Under the pieces are notes generated by a model. The model was not told where the DNA came from, made no database searches, and worked only from the letters and a program-made list of their open reading frames with translations. A stretch of DNA of 64,000 nt, from positions 1,570 through 65,569 of the forward strand of contig NZ_LMKB01000008.1 in NCBI RefSeq assembly GCF_001421165.1, written 5' to 3'. The DNA is from Frigoribacterium sp. Leaf8. GTDB lineage: Bacteria > Actinomycetota > Actinomycetes > Actinomycetales > Microbacteriaceae. Of the stretch, positions 17,982-26,675 are shown one piece after another. The position numbers were made by a program, and so were the translations under genes. Within the stretch, counting starts at the first letter, position 1; the number at the start of each line of letters is the position of its first letter.

Positions 17982-19277
17982 CTACTTCCCGGTGATGTCG
18001 TCGACGCCGCTCTGGTACTGGTCGCCCAGGGTGGTGAGCATCTCGTCCGGCGTGGCGGTGCCGTTGACGAGCTCCTGGGTGCCGGCGACCAGCTGGTCGT
18101 AGAAGGTCGGCGTGGGCCAGTCCGGGTAGAACGCCAGGCCGTCGCGGTCGAGCAAGGTGTTGAAGTTCGCGATCAACTCCTGGCTCTTCGGGTCGGTGAT
18201 GTCGGCCGGGTCGGCCTTCACCGGCACGCCGCCGTTGTTGCCGATGAGGTTCTGGATCTCGGGGCGCATCGTGATGTCGATGAACTCGTACGCGAGGTCC
18301 TTGTTGGCCGCGTTCTCGGGGACGACCCAGAGGTTGCCGCCCGACCCGGGTGCCATGTCGCTGCCGGGGAACAGGAACGTGCCCCAGTCGAAGGTCGCCT
18401 CGTCGGCGACCCGTCCGGCCCACCAGCTGCCGGAGACCATGATCGGCGCCCCGCCGCTCATGAAGGTCGTGCCCATGTCCTCGGCCTTGATGCCGGTGAC
18501 GTCCTTCGAGATCCAGCCGTTGTCGACGTACTCCTTCAGCTTGTCGGCGGCGTAGGTCAGCTCGGGGCCCTGCCAGTCGACGTCGCCCTCGTAGAGCTGG
18601 TAGTCGTCGACGAACGAACGGTCGGCCTTCGAGAGGGCCAGCTGGTAGAACAACTGCCCGAGCGGGTACTCGCCACCGGCCTCGGCGAGCGGCGTGATGC
18701 CGGCGTCGGCGAAGGTCTGCAGGGCCGTCTCGAACTCGTCGTACGTCGTGGGCACCGCGATGCCCTGCTCGGCGAAGGCGTCCTTGTTGTAGAACACCTC
18801 GACGTACTCGCCGTAGTTCGGGATGCCGTACCAGCTGCCCGAGCCCATGACGCCCTTCTCGTCGTACTTCGAGGTCGTGGCGATCGACGGGGCGAGGTCG
18901 TCGTCCCAGCCGTACTCGTCGACGGCGTCGTCGAGGTTCGCGAGCAGCCCCTGGCTCGCGAGCAGGCCCGCCGTGGCGTTGCCCTTGTTGTACTCGAGGA
19001 TGTCGGGTGCCTCGTTCGAGTTGAGCACCTGGCTCGCGGTCGAGCGGATCTGCTCGAAGCTCTTCTCCTCGAACTCGACCTTCGCACCGGTCTCTTCCTC
19101 GAAGGTGGCGATCGCCTGGTCCCAGGCGATGCCCATGGCGCTGGTCTCGCTCTCGAAGTGCCAGAGCTTCAGCACGTCGGGGTCGGACGACCCCGAGCTG
19201 CCTGCCGAGCATCCGGTCAGCAGCGCCGCGGTGGCCGCGAGGGCCGTCCCGACGGCGACGATGCGTCGTTTCTTCAT
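17982..19277 (-). CDS. ABC transporter sugar-binding lipoprotein
   Basis: 431-residue extracytoplasmic solute-binding protein (SBP_bac_1/cluster B type). It has a lipoprotein signal peptide with lipobox LLTGC, Cys about residue 23. The mature part shows the family pattern: LKLWHFESE, a TGAKVEFEE linker and GSWWAGRVADEA. The frame is open for more than 5 kb upstream, but the true ATG (19275-19277) follows a strong GAGGAGGT ribosome-binding site. A LacI-type palindrome lies 30 bases before it. The neighbouring GH31 alpha-xylosidase suggests xyloglucan-derived xylosides as ligand. Confidence 0.94.
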   Translation of the reverse strand: MKKRRIVAVGTALAATAALLTGCSAGSSGSSDPDVLKLWHFESETSAMGIAWDQAIATFEEETGAKVEFEEKSFEQIRSTASQVLNSNEAPDILEYNKGNATAGLLASQGLLANLDDAVDEYGWDDDLAPSIATTSKYDEKGVMGSGSWYGIPNYGEYVEVFYNKDAFAEQGIAVPTTYDEFETALQTFADAGITPLAEAGGEYPLGQLFYQLALSKADRSFVDDYQLYEGDVDWQGPELTYAADKLKEYVDNGWISKDVTGIKAEDMGTTFMSGGAPIMVSGSWWAGRVADEATFDWGTFLFPGSDMAPGSGGNLWVVPENAANKDLAYEFIDITMRPEIQNLIGNNGGVPVKADPADITDPKSQELIANFNTLLDRDGLAFYPDWPTPTFYDQLVAGTQELVNGTATPDEMLTTLGDQYQSGVDDITGK

Positions 19278-19307
19278 GTGTCTACCTCCTCGTAGAGGCC
19301 CCGTGCC

Positions 19308-19331
19308 GATCGTCGAAGCGTTTCGACGATC
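19308..19331. promoter_or_regulatory. LacI-family operator before the xyloside importer operon
   Basis: A 24-base palindrome with arms GATCGTCGAA and TTCGACGATC around a central GCGT. Only one symmetric position pair is unmatched. The core CGAAGCGTTTCGA is typical for LacI-family regulators. It lies 31 bases upstream of the binding-protein ATG and downstream of lacI. Confidence 0.75.
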
Positions 19332-19402
19332 AGCGTGGAGCGATGTGATCTGGCCGTCGGATGACGGTGGTGCGATGGTGCGGTGGTGCGGTCGGTAGGG
19401 GT

Positions 19403-20419
19403 TCAGGAGGCGCGGGCCGGCCCGGAGACCGAGCCCTTCGCCAGGTAGGTGGGCGCGATCAACTCGACGCCCGTGTCGAGATGACCGTCGATCCGCTCGA
19501 AGGCGGCCCCGACCGCCCGCGAGCACATCTCGTCGATCGGCAGCGGGATGGTGTCGAGGGCCGGCTCGAACTCGTCGGCGGGGTAGCTGGCACAGGCCGC
19601 CAGCACCGAGAGGTCGCGGGGGATCTCGAGTCCGAGGCGGCGGACGCGCTGGAGGACGGCCTCGGCGGTGGGCTCGCTGCAGTGCAGCACGAGCGCGGTC
19701 ATGCCGGGCAGCCTCTCGCGGAGGTCGTCGAACGCCCGGACGGCCGACGCCCGCCCGAGGTCCGCCGCCACGGTCAGCGTCTCGACGCCGCGGCTGTCGG
19801 CCCGGCCCGCGAAGGCGTCGTCGAAACGTCGGATGAAGCCGGTGTCGCGCTCGCCGTACGAGGCCGGGTGACCGATGACGCCGATGGTCCGGTGCCCGGC
19901 GTCGGCCAGACGGTCGACGCTCTCGGCGGCTGCGGCCGCGAAGTCGAGGTCGATGCAGGCGAGGTCGTCGACGCCCTGCGGGATGCCGATGAACCCGGCC
20001 GGCAGGTCGAGTTCGCGCACGAGGTCGACGCGCTCGTCGACGGTCGCGACGCCGATCGCGACGACGCCGTCGACGAGGGAGCTCGAGGCCACGCGCCGGA
20101 TGCCGGACACCTCGTCGTCGGTGGCGAGGAGCAACACGTCGTAGTCCCGACGACGGGCCGCCTCGACGACGGCGGTGACGAACCGCATCTGGGTGGGCTG
20201 GTGGTTGTCGGGCCGGATCGGCGCGCTGAGCGCCAGGATGTTGGTCCGGGCACCGGCGAGCATGCGGGCTCCGGCATGCGGCCGGTAGCCGAGCCGCTCG
20301 ACGGCGTCGGTGACCCGTTGCCGGGTCGACGCCGCGATCGACCGCTTGCCGGACAGGGCGTACGAGACCGTCGAGATCGACACACCGGCGGCCTGGGCCA
20401 CGTCGTGGATCGTCGTCAT
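19403..20419 (-). CDS. LacI-family repressor of the xyloside operon
   Basis: 338-residue LacI-family regulator. The N-terminal helix-turn-helix and hinge helix are clear: [35 protein letters not shown], then [12 protein letters not shown]. The periplasmic-binding-protein-like sensor domain fills residues 65-338. It lies directly upstream of the binding-protein gene on the same strand. A similar palindrome core occurs in front of both genes, so it probably represses itself and the importer/GH31 operon. The inducer is likely a xyloside, by inference. Its stop codon is embedded in a CGCGCCTCCTGA motif copy. Confidence 0.9.
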   Translation of the reverse strand: MTTIHDVAQAAGVSISTVSYALSGKRSIAASTRQRVTDAVERLGYRPHAGARMLAGARTNILALSAPIRPDNHQPTQMRFVTAVVEAARRRDYDVLLLATDDEVSGIRRVASSSLVDGVVAIGVATVDERVDLVRELDLPAGFIGIPQGVDDLACIDLDFAAAAAESVDRLADAGHRTIGVIGHPASYGERDTGFIRRFDDAFAGRADSRGVETLTVAADLGRASAVRAFDDLRERLPGMTALVLHCSEPTAEAVLQRVRRLGLEIPRDLSVLAACASYPADEFEPALDTIPLPIDEMCSRAVGAAFERIDGHLDTGVELIAPTYLAKGSVSGPARAS

Positions 20420-20450
20420 GATGACCTCGCTGTCGGTTGCCGAACGGGTG

Positions 20451-20464
20451 CGGAAGCGCTTCGA
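20451..20464. promoter_or_regulatory. LacI-type operator upstream of lacI
   Basis: CGGAAGCGCTTCGA, with the perfect ten-base core GAAGCGCTTC, 32 bases upstream of the lacI ATG. It resembles the core of the palindrome at 19308-19331 and suggests autoregulation. Confidence 0.6.
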
Positions 20465-20513
20465 CTGCCGCGGGTCGAGACACTACGTCAGCCGCGGCGG
20501 GGCGCGCAAGTCT

Positions 20514-20534
20514 TTTGTGGGAGCCCGCGACAAA
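20514..20534. promoter_or_regulatory. Predicted XylR operator at xylA
   Basis: TTTGT-N11-ACAAA, identical in half-sites and spacing to the site at xylB, 115 bases upstream of the xylA ATG. It lies upstream of a TATGTT -10-like element near 20571, where a repressor could block the promoter. Confidence 0.7.
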
Positions 20535-20571
20535 TGGCCCAGACCTCTTCCGAACCAGCGAAGGACGGGAT

Positions 20572-20590
20572 ATGTTGAGGCTCACAACAT
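20572..20590. promoter_or_regulatory. Inverted repeat ATGTTG-N7-CAACAT in xylA promoter
   Basis: Perfect 6-base arms with a seven-base spacer overlap the probable -10/transcription start of xylA. No second copy was seen at xylB, so this may be a site for a different regulator, or chance. Confidence 0.35.
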
Positions 20591-20648
20591 TCGCGTCGGG
20601 GCGGGATCGCCCCACGCGACCGACCCCTCGACCCTGGAAGGGACACCG

Positions 20649-21842
20649 ATGTCCACCACCCCCACCCGCGAAGACAAGTTCTCGTTCGGCCTCTGGACGA
20701 TCGGCTACAACGGCTCGGACCCCTTCGGCGGCCCGACCCGCCCCCAGCTCGACGTCGTCGAGGCCGTCGAGAACCTCGACCGCCTCGGCGCGTACGGCCT
20801 GACCTTCCACGACGACGACCTGTTCGCCTTCGGCTCGACCGACGCCGAGCGCCAGAAGCAGATCGACCGCCTGAAGGGCGCCCTCGACGCGACCGGGATC
20901 GTCGTGCCGATGGTCACCACGAACCTCTTCAGCGCACCCGTCTTCAAGGACGGCGGCTTCACCTCGAACGACCGTGGCGTGCGACGTTTCGCCCTGCGCA
21001 AGGTGCTCCGCAACATCGACCTCGCCGCCGAGCTCGGCGCGAAGACCTTCGTCATGTGGGGTGGTCGCGAGGGCGCCGAGTACGACAGCGCGAAGGACGT
21101 GCAGGCCGCCCTCTCGCGCTACAAGGAGGGCGTCGACATGCTCTCGCAGTACGTGCTCGACAAGGGCTACGACCTGCGCTTCGCGATCGAGCCCAAGCCC
21201 AACGAGCCCCGCGGCGACATCCTGCTGCCGACCCTCGGTCACGCGATCGCGTTCATCGAGACGCTCGAGCACCCCGAGATGGCCGGCGTGAACCCCGAGG
21301 TCGGTCACGAGCAGATGGCCGGACTGAACTTCACGGCCGGCATCGCCCAGGCGCTCTACCAGGGCAAGCTCTTCCACATCGACCTCAACGGCCAGCGCGG
21401 CATCAAGTACGACCAGGACCTCGTGTTCGGCCACGGCGACCTCCAGAACGCCTTCTCGCTCGTCGACCTGCTGGAGCACGGCTCGCCCCAGGGCGGACCG
21501 ACCTACGACGGCCCGCGTCACTTCGACTACAAGCCCTCGCGCACCGAGACGATCGACGGCGTGTGGGAGTCCGCGGCCGCCAACATGCGGATGTACCTGC
21601 TCCTCAAGGAGCGCGCGCAGGCCTTCCGCGCCGACCCCGAGGTGCAGGAGGCCCTGGCCGCCAGCCAGGTCGCCGAGCTCTCGGTGAACACCCTCGCCGA
21701 CGGTGAAGGCTACGAGCAGTTGCTCGCCGACCGCGCCTCCTACGAGGACTTCGACGCCGACGCCCACTTCGGCGGACACGGGTACGGCTTCGTGCGGTTG
21801 CAGCAGCTCGCCCTCGAGCACCTGATGGGCGCTCGGGGCTAG
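20649..21842 (+). CDS. xylA: Xylose isomerase (class I)
   Basis: 397-residue TIM-barrel isomerase converting D-xylose to D-xylulose. Its length and the short N-terminus mark the class I group found in actinobacteria. Active-site motifs are TFHDDDL (catalytic His and Asp), [21 protein letters not shown] (metal/substrate Lys and Glu) and [14 protein letters not shown]. The downstream [17 protein letters not shown] region is also canonical. A GGAAGGG ribosome-binding site precedes the ATG. It is divergent from lacI, with operators for both regulators in the 229-base gap. A strong hairpin follows. Confidence 0.97.
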   Translation: MSTTPTREDKFSFGLWTIGYNGSDPFGGPTRPQLDVVEAVENLDRLGAYGLTFHDDDLFAFGSTDAERQKQIDRLKGALDATGIVVPMVTTNLFSAPVFKDGGFTSNDRGVRRFALRKVLRNIDLAAELGAKTFVMWGGREGAEYDSAKDVQAALSRYKEGVDMLSQYVLDKGYDLRFAIEPKPNEPRGDILLPTLGHAIAFIETLEHPEMAGVNPEVGHEQMAGLNFTAGIAQALYQGKLFHIDLNGQRGIKYDQDLVFGHGDLQNAFSLVDLLEHGSPQGGPTYDGPRHFDYKPSRTETIDGVWESAAANMRMYLLLKERAQAFRADPEVQEALAASQVAELSVNTLADGEGYEQLLADRASYEDFDADAHFGGHGYGFVRLQQLALEHLMGARG

Positions 21843-21847
21843 AGCCC

Positions 21848-21884
21848 GGCGCGTCGGCGTTCGCATCGCGAGCGCCGACGCGCC
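21848..21884 (+). terminator. xylA terminator hairpin
   Basis: A perfect 12-bp stem (GGCGCGTCGGCG / CGCCGACGCGCC) with a 13-base loop starts six bases after the xylA stop. No clear U-tract follows. Confidence 0.7.
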
Positions 21885-21983
21885 CCGTCCGGTCGGGCGG
21901 CCGACCCGGCGGCACCAGCAGGGGGTAGGAATCCGGTATATTACGAGCATTGCTCTGAAGACCGGCCGAACGGATCGACCTCG

Positions 21984-23129
21984 ATGACTGCCCGCCCCTT
22001 GCGCCCCCGCCGCTCGGCGACCGATCGACCGTCGGTCGCCGTCATCGGCACCCGCGGCTACCCCAGCTACTACGGCGGGTTCGAGACCGCGGTGCGCCGG
22101 ATCGCCCCCGCCCTGGTCGACGCCGGCTGGGACGTCACGGTCTACGGTCGCGACGGGTCGACCCGCGACGACGACCCCGCCCGCGACCGTCGGGTCACCT
22201 CCCGCCTGACGAAGGGCGTCGAGAGCAAATCGCTCAGCACCCTGAGCTACGGCCTCACCGCCGTCCTGGACGCCCTCATGCGCCGGCCCGACGCGGCCCT
22301 CGTCATGAACGTGGCCAACGGCTTCTGGCTGCCCTTGCTCAGACTGCGCGGCATCCCCGTCCTGGTCAACGTCGACGGCATCGAGTGGGAGCGTGCCAAG
22401 TGGGGACGCGCGGCGAAGACGGTGTTCCGTCTCGGAGCCAAGGCCAGCGCGCGCTTCGCGAACGGGCTGATCTGCGACGCCCGCGAGATCGTCCGGCGCT
22501 GGCAGGCCGACTTCGGCGTGGACGGCCTGTTCATCCCCTACGGCGGCGACCCGGTCCGCGACCTGCCGGTCGAGCCGGGCCAGCGACACCGCGGGTACGC
22601 CCTGGTCGTCGCGCGCTTCGTCCCCGAGAACACCGTCGTCGAGTTCGTCGAGGCGGCCCGCTCGATCGCCGAGCGGCACGACGTGGTCATCGTCGGCTCG
22701 ACCGGCTACGGCGGCGAACTCGACGAGCTCGTGCGCGGACTGGCCGAGGCGAACGACCGCGTGACCTGGCTCGGCCACGTCAGCGACGACGATCGTCTGC
22801 ACGCCCTCTGGCAGCACGCCGGGGCCTACTTCCACGGCCACAGCGTCGGCGGCACGAACCCGGCGCTGGTGCAGGCCATGTTCGCGGGGGCGCCCGTCGT
22901 CGCGCGCGACACCGTCTACAACCGCGAGGTGCTCGACGGAGCCGGCACCCTCGTGGCGCCCGAGCCCGCCGCCATCGCCGCCGCCGTCACCGCGCTGCTC
23001 GACGATCCGGCCGAGCAGGAACGCCTCAGCGCGGCGGCCCTTTCTCGTGCCGCGGACGCCTACACCTGGCAGTCCGTCTGCGACGCCTACGAGGAGGCGC
23101 TGAGAGCGACCCTGCCCCGCTCGCGCTGA
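21984..23129 (+). CDS. Glycosyltransferase, GT4 with DUF1972 N-domain
   Basis: 381-residue cytoplasmic glycosyltransferase of the DUF1972/GT4 type, often annotated as rhamnosyltransferase-like in exopolysaccharide loci. The N-terminal VAVIGTRGYPSYYGGFETAVRRI is diagnostic. VNVDGIEWERAKW and the C-terminal HGHSVGGTNPALVQAMFAGAPVVARD complete the pattern. The donor and acceptor sugars cannot be read from sequence. A TATATT -10-like element lies about 45 bases upstream in an AT-rich patch. It stands apart from the main polysaccharide locus 5 kb downstream, but may serve the same polymer. Confidence 0.88.
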   Translation: MTARPLRPRRSATDRPSVAVIGTRGYPSYYGGFETAVRRIAPALVDAGWDVTVYGRDGSTRDDDPARDRRVTSRLTKGVESKSLSTLSYGLTAVLDALMRRPDAALVMNVANGFWLPLLRLRGIPVLVNVDGIEWERAKWGRAAKTVFRLGAKASARFANGLICDAREIVRRWQADFGVDGLFIPYGGDPVRDLPVEPGQRHRGYALVVARFVPENTVVEFVEAARSIAERHDVVIVGSTGYGGELDELVRGLAEANDRVTWLGHVSDDDRLHALWQHAGAYFHGHSVGGTNPALVQAMFAGAPVVARDTVYNREVLDGAGTLVAPEPAAIAAAVTALLDDPAEQERLSAAALSRAADAYTWQSVCDAYEEALRATLPRSR

Positions 23130-23152
23130 CCGACGATCCCCCCGCACAATAA

Positions 23153-23183
23153 CTTGCACAAAGGTGTGCAAGATCGTACGATC
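23153..23183. promoter_or_regulatory. TetR operator in front of the YhgE operon
   Basis: CTTGCACA-AAGG-TGTGCAAG is a perfect 20-base inverted repeat (23153-23172). It abuts a second palindrome, GATCGTACGATC (23172-23183), which ends five bases before the TetR ATG. Binding here would block both transcription and translation start of the operon. Confidence 0.7.
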
Positions 23184-23188
23184 GGGTC

Positions 23189-23881
23189 ATGCCTGCCGCC
23201 GATGACCCCGTCCGCGCCACCCGTGCGCCACGCCGCGACGCCACTGCGAACCGCGACGCACTGATCTCCGCCGCGGCACTGCTTCTCAACCGCGACCCGT
23301 CCGTGTCGCTCGAGGCCATCGCCGCCGAGGCTGGCCTGTCCCGACGCTCGGTCTACGGCCACTTCGCCACGCGGGACGACCTCGTGCGCGAGGTCAGCCT
23401 GCGCGGTGCCGCCCGCATCGGCGTCGCCGCGCGACCGGCACCGATCGCGGACCCCGTCGTGCAACTCGCCTCCCTGGCCGCCCGACTCTGGGCCGAGGTC
23501 GAGCACGTGCGCGTCATGGCGCAGCTGACCGTGCGCGGCCCGATGGCCCACGAGGTCGGCGAGGCGCTCGCCCCGTTGCGGAAGACCGTCCGCGACGTCG
23601 TCCGTCGTGGCGTGGAATCCGGACGCATGCGCGACGACATCGCTCCCCACACGCTGGCCCACCTGGTGGAGGGCGCCGCCCTGTCCGTGCTCGACGAGGC
23701 CACGACGCAGCGGCTCAGCCGCTCCGAGGGCCACCGGCTCGTCATGCTGGCGGTGCTCGGCGTCGTCGGCCTCGACTGGCGCACCGCCGGCGACCTCGTC
23801 GCGACCGCCCCCGAACTCGCGCTCCCTCCCGAACCGGCGACCGGCGCCTCCTCGATGCCCCCGACCGGAGAACCCGCATGA
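23189..23881 (+). CDS. TetR-family regulator of the pseudo-ABC/YhgE operon
   Basis: 230-residue TetR regulator. The helix-turn-helix spans about residues 22-65 (ISAAALLLNRDPSVSLEAIAAEAGLSRRSVYGHFATRDDLVREV). The C-terminal ligand domain is of ordinary length, plus a Pro-rich tail of about 20 residues. The start is ATG 23189, directly behind a strong inverted repeat, so self-repression is likely. Its stop overlaps the next start by four bases (ATGA), and the second gene overlaps the third in the same way. The three proteins are therefore probably made together. The inducer is unknown. Confidence 0.9.
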   Translation: MPAADDPVRATRAPRRDATANRDALISAAALLLNRDPSVSLEAIAAEAGLSRRSVYGHFATRDDLVREVSLRGAARIGVAARPAPIADPVVQLASLAARLWAEVEHVRVMAQLTVRGPMAHEVGEALAPLRKTVRDVVRRGVESGRMRDDIAPHTLAHLVEGAALSVLDEATTQRLSRSEGHRLVMLAVLGVVGLDWRTAGDLVATAPELALPPEPATGASSMPPTGEPA

Positions 23882-24597
23882 GACTCGAACTGCACGACGT
23901 CGCGATCGGCGACGGTCCCGGCGCGGCACTCCCCCGGCTGAGCGCGGTCGCCGACCGCTGGGTCCCGGGCTTCGTCGCGGTCGAGACCGAGAACGCGCCC
24001 ACCCTGGCGTCACTCGTCGCGGGGGGCCGCATGCGCCCCGAGACCGGACGGGTGACGATCGACGGTCGGGCGGACGACGCGGCGATCCGCGCCTCCTTCG
24101 CCCTCGTCGACACCCCCACCGTCGCCGAACCGTTCGCGGCCCTCACGGTCGTCCAGGTCGCCCGCGAAGAGCTCGCCCTCGCCGGGCTCCGCGCCGACAA
24201 GGCCTCGGCTCGTCTGCTGCTCGAGGAGATCGGGCTGGACGAGCACGAGCGGACCCGCCTGAGCGCCCTGCCCACCGAGCTGCGCGTCCGCCTGCTCTGC
24301 GAGTTGGCGGTGCTGCGCCCCGAGGTGCGCGGGCTGGTCGTGACCACCCCCGAACGGCACGGAGGCGACGTCGCCGCCTGGCTCTCGGTCGTCCACGACC
24401 TCGTCGGCCGCGACTACACCGTGTTGACCATCACCGGGTTCGCGGCCCTCGCGACGATCGAGTCGCTGCCCACGCCCGAGTTCGCCGCGGCCGGGACCGA
24501 CGCCGTACCCGAGACCGACACCGCGCCTCCTTTCTCCCCTGACGACACCGCGGTCGCCACCACCCCCGACACCTCCGTCGAAAGCGACCAGCCGTGA
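23878..24597 (+). CDS. ABC-ATPase-like protein lacking Walker A, signature and Walker B residues
   Basis: 239 residues with the layout of an ABC ATPase but without its catalytic residues. LELHDVAIGDGPG corresponds to the first strand and A-loop region. MRPETGRVTIDGR (52-64) matches the segment that normally follows Walker A. IGLDEHERTRLSALP corresponds to the helix before the signature. Where Walker A should be (about 36-49) the sequence is ETENAPTLASLVAG, with no GxxGxGK[ST]. The signature position reads SALPTE (129-134), the Walker B position LVVTTPE, and the H-loop position ITGF. Residues 195-239 form an acidic Pro/Thr tail. It probably does not hydrolyse ATP and may be a structural partner of the YhgE protein it overlaps. 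Assignment is by pattern only. Confidence 0.7.
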   Translation: MRLELHDVAIGDGPGAALPRLSAVADRWVPGFVAVETENAPTLASLVAGGRMRPETGRVTIDGRADDAAIRASFALVDTPTVAEPFAALTVVQVAREELALAGLRADKASARLLLEEIGLDEHERTRLSALPTELRVRLLCELAVLRPEVRGLVVTTPERHGGDVAAWLSVVHDLVGRDYTVLTITGFAALATIESLPTPEFAAAGTDAVPETDTAPPFSPDDTAVATTPDTSVESDQP

Positions 24598-26597
24598 AGA
24601 TCTACGCCCTCGTCCGTTCCGAGCTGCAGCGCCTCACCGCCACCCCGCTCGCCCGCCTGGCACTCGTCGCGCTGATGACCGTGCCGCTGCTCTACGGCGG
24701 CCTGTACCTCTGGGCCAACCAGGACCCGTACGCCAAGCTCGACCAGATCCCGGCCGCCCTCGTGAACACCGATGCGGGCACCACGGTCGACGGCGAGACG
24801 GTGAACTACGGCGACGAGGTCACCGACCAGATCACCGACGGCGGCGACTTCGACTGGCACGTCGTCTCGGCCGCCCAGGCCGCGGCGGGCCTGCGCGACC
24901 AGACCTACGACTTCACCTTCACGATCCCGAAGGGCTTCAGCGACGACCTCACCTCGGCGAGCGGCGACGACCCGAAGCGGGCCCAGATCACCCTCGCGAC
25001 GAGCGACGTCAACAGCTACCTCTCGTCCACGATCGCCGAGCAGGCGGCGAAGACCATCCGGGCCTCGGTCACCGAGAAGGTCGGCAAGGAGGCGGCGGGC
25101 CGCCTGTTGGTCGGCCTGGCCGACGTGCGCACGAACCTGGGCAGCGCGGTCGACGGGGCGAACCAGCTCGTCGCCGGCACCGGTTCGGCCGTCGCCGGCG
25201 CGAACCAGCTGGCCGACGGTGCGGCCGACGCGGCGACCGGGGCCCACACCCTCGCCGACGGGACGAGCCAGCTCAGCTCGGGGGCGTCCGCGCTGGACAC
25301 GGGACTGCAGACGCTGAAGACCCAGACGACGGCCCTGCCCGCGCAGACCCAGACCCTGGCGGACGGTGCCGCCCAGGTGGCGGCCGGCAACGATGCCCTG
25401 GCCACCGGCGTGGCCGACGCTGCAACGACGAGCGCGACGGCCGCGGCCGGCCTGCCCGCCGCCCAGCAGCAGGCGCAGCAGCAGATCGCCGAAGCCCTGC
25501 GCCAGCAGGGTTACACCGACGAGCAGATCCAGCAGATCGCCGCGACCTTCGCCCCCGCGACCGAGTCGCTGACCACCGCCCTCCAGGACGCGAACACCCA
25601 GATCCAGGGGCTGAACACCCAGGTGGGGCAGCTCGCCACGGGTGCCGACCAGGTCTCGACCGGCGCCGCGACCCTGGCCGCCGCCACACCGGCCCTGACC
25701 CAGGGCATCTCGTCGGCCGCGACCGGCTCGTCGCAACTGGCCACGGGCGCGGCGAGCGCCGCCACGGGCGCCTCGACCCTCGCGACCGGTCTCGACACCC
25801 TGAGCAGCGGGTCCACCTCGCTGCGCGACGGCGTCGTCAGCCTCGACACCGGCACCACCCAGCTCCGCGACGGGCTGCAGAGCGGACTCGGCGAGATCCC
25901 CGCGAGCACCGACCGGACGCGCGACGACCAGGCGAGCGCCATCAGCGACCCGGTCTCGGTCAAGGACGCCGCCCTCACGAGTGCCGGCACCTACGGCGCG
26001 GGACTGGCACCGTTCTTCATCAGCCTCGCGGCCTGGATCGGCATGTACGCGCTGTTCCTGATCGTGAAGCCGATCTCGAAGCGGGCCATCACCGCCGTCA
26101 AGGCCCCCGTGCGCATCTCGCTGGCCGGCTGGCTGGCCCCGGTGGTGCTCGGCGTCGTGCAGATGGTCGCGCTCTACGTCATCGTCACCCAGGCGCTCGG
26201 CTTCGAGGTCGCCCACCCGCTCGGCATGATCGGACTGATGGCCCTCGCCTCGGCGGCGTTCGCGGCGATCATCATGACGCTCAACGTCTGGCTCGGCAGC
26301 GTCGGGCAGTTCCTCGGCCTGGTGCTCATGGTCGTGCAGCTCGTCACGGCCGGCGGGACCTTCCCGTGGCAGACCCTGCCCGCCCCGCTCGCAGCCCTCC
26401 ACTTCGTGCTGCCGATGAGCTACGCCACCGACGGCCTGCGCCAGGTGATGTACGGCGGCAGCTCGGCCGCGGCCTGGGGCGACGCCGGCGTGCTGGCGGC
26501 CTGGCTGCTCGGCGCGCTCGTGCTGACCTGGGTCGCGACCTCCCGCATGACACGGGCGCGCACGATGCGCGACCTGCGGCCCTCGCTGATCGGCTGA
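24594..26597 (+). CDS. YhgE/Pip family membrane protein
   Basis: 667-residue membrane protein. One N-terminal helix (about residues 19-41) is followed by a large extracytoplasmic region starting DPYAKLDQIPAALVNTDAG, the YhgE/Pip hallmark. About 280 residues of LxxGxxxLxxG-type repeats then follow (ADGAADAATGAHTLADGTS and similar), likely a long helical stalk. Five or six C-terminal helices (about 462-650) resemble ABC-2 permeases. Relatives include phage infection protein Pip and, more distantly, EsaA of type VII secretion. The GTG start overlaps the stop of the pseudo-ABC gene (GTGA). Function is unknown. An export or cell-envelope role is inference. Confidence 0.88.
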   Translation: MKIYALVRSELQRLTATPLARLALVALMTVPLLYGGLYLWANQDPYAKLDQIPAALVNTDAGTTVDGETVNYGDEVTDQITDGGDFDWHVVSAAQAAAGLRDQTYDFTFTIPKGFSDDLTSASGDDPKRAQITLATSDVNSYLSSTIAEQAAKTIRASVTEKVGKEAAGRLLVGLADVRTNLGSAVDGANQLVAGTGSAVAGANQLADGAADAATGAHTLADGTSQLSSGASALDTGLQTLKTQTTALPAQTQTLADGAAQVAAGNDALATGVADAATTSATAAAGLPAAQQQAQQQIAEALRQQGYTDEQIQQIAATFAPATESLTTALQDANTQIQGLNTQVGQLATGADQVSTGAATLAAATPALTQGISSAATGSSQLATGAASAATGASTLATGLDTLSSGSTSLRDGVVSLDTGTTQLRDGLQSGLGEIPASTDRTRDDQASAISDPVSVKDAALTSAGTYGAGLAPFFISLAAWIGMYALFLIVKPISKRAITAVKAPVRISLAGWLAPVVLGVVQMVALYVIVTQALGFEVAHPLGMIGLMALASAAFAAIIMTLNVWLGSVGQFLGLVLMVVQLVTAGGTFPWQTLPAPLAALHFVLPMSYATDGLRQVMYGGSSAAAWGDAGVLAAWLLGALVLTWVATSRMTRARTMRDLRPSLIG

Positions 26598-26613
26598 GAC
26601 CGCCGCTTCCGCC

Positions 26614-26661
26614 GAGGACGCAGGAGGCGCGGGTCGCGTGACCCGCGCCTCCTGCGTCCTC
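26614..26661. terminator. 22-bp perfect palindromic terminator with GGAGGCGCGGGT arms
   Basis: A perfect 22-bp stem with a GCGT loop lies between the convergent YhgE and DUF3151 genes. It is suited to stop transcription from either side. Forty-five of 46 bases (26617-26662) are identical to a palindrome at 63638-63683, which marks it as a copy of a dispersed element. Confidence 0.85.
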
Positions 26662-26675
26662 GCGCGGTCGCGCCG

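Noticed and set aside
17982-23171. Minus-strand frame open for about 1730 codons
   Set aside because: Only the part from 19277 to 17982 (binding lipoprotein) is protein-like. The rest is antisense to or out of frame with lacI, xylA and the glycosyltransferase.
23878-24597. Pseudogene interpretation of the Walker-less ABC-like gene
   Set aside because: The frame is intact, keeps the normal codon bias, and overlaps both neighbours by four bases, which argues for a functional protein.
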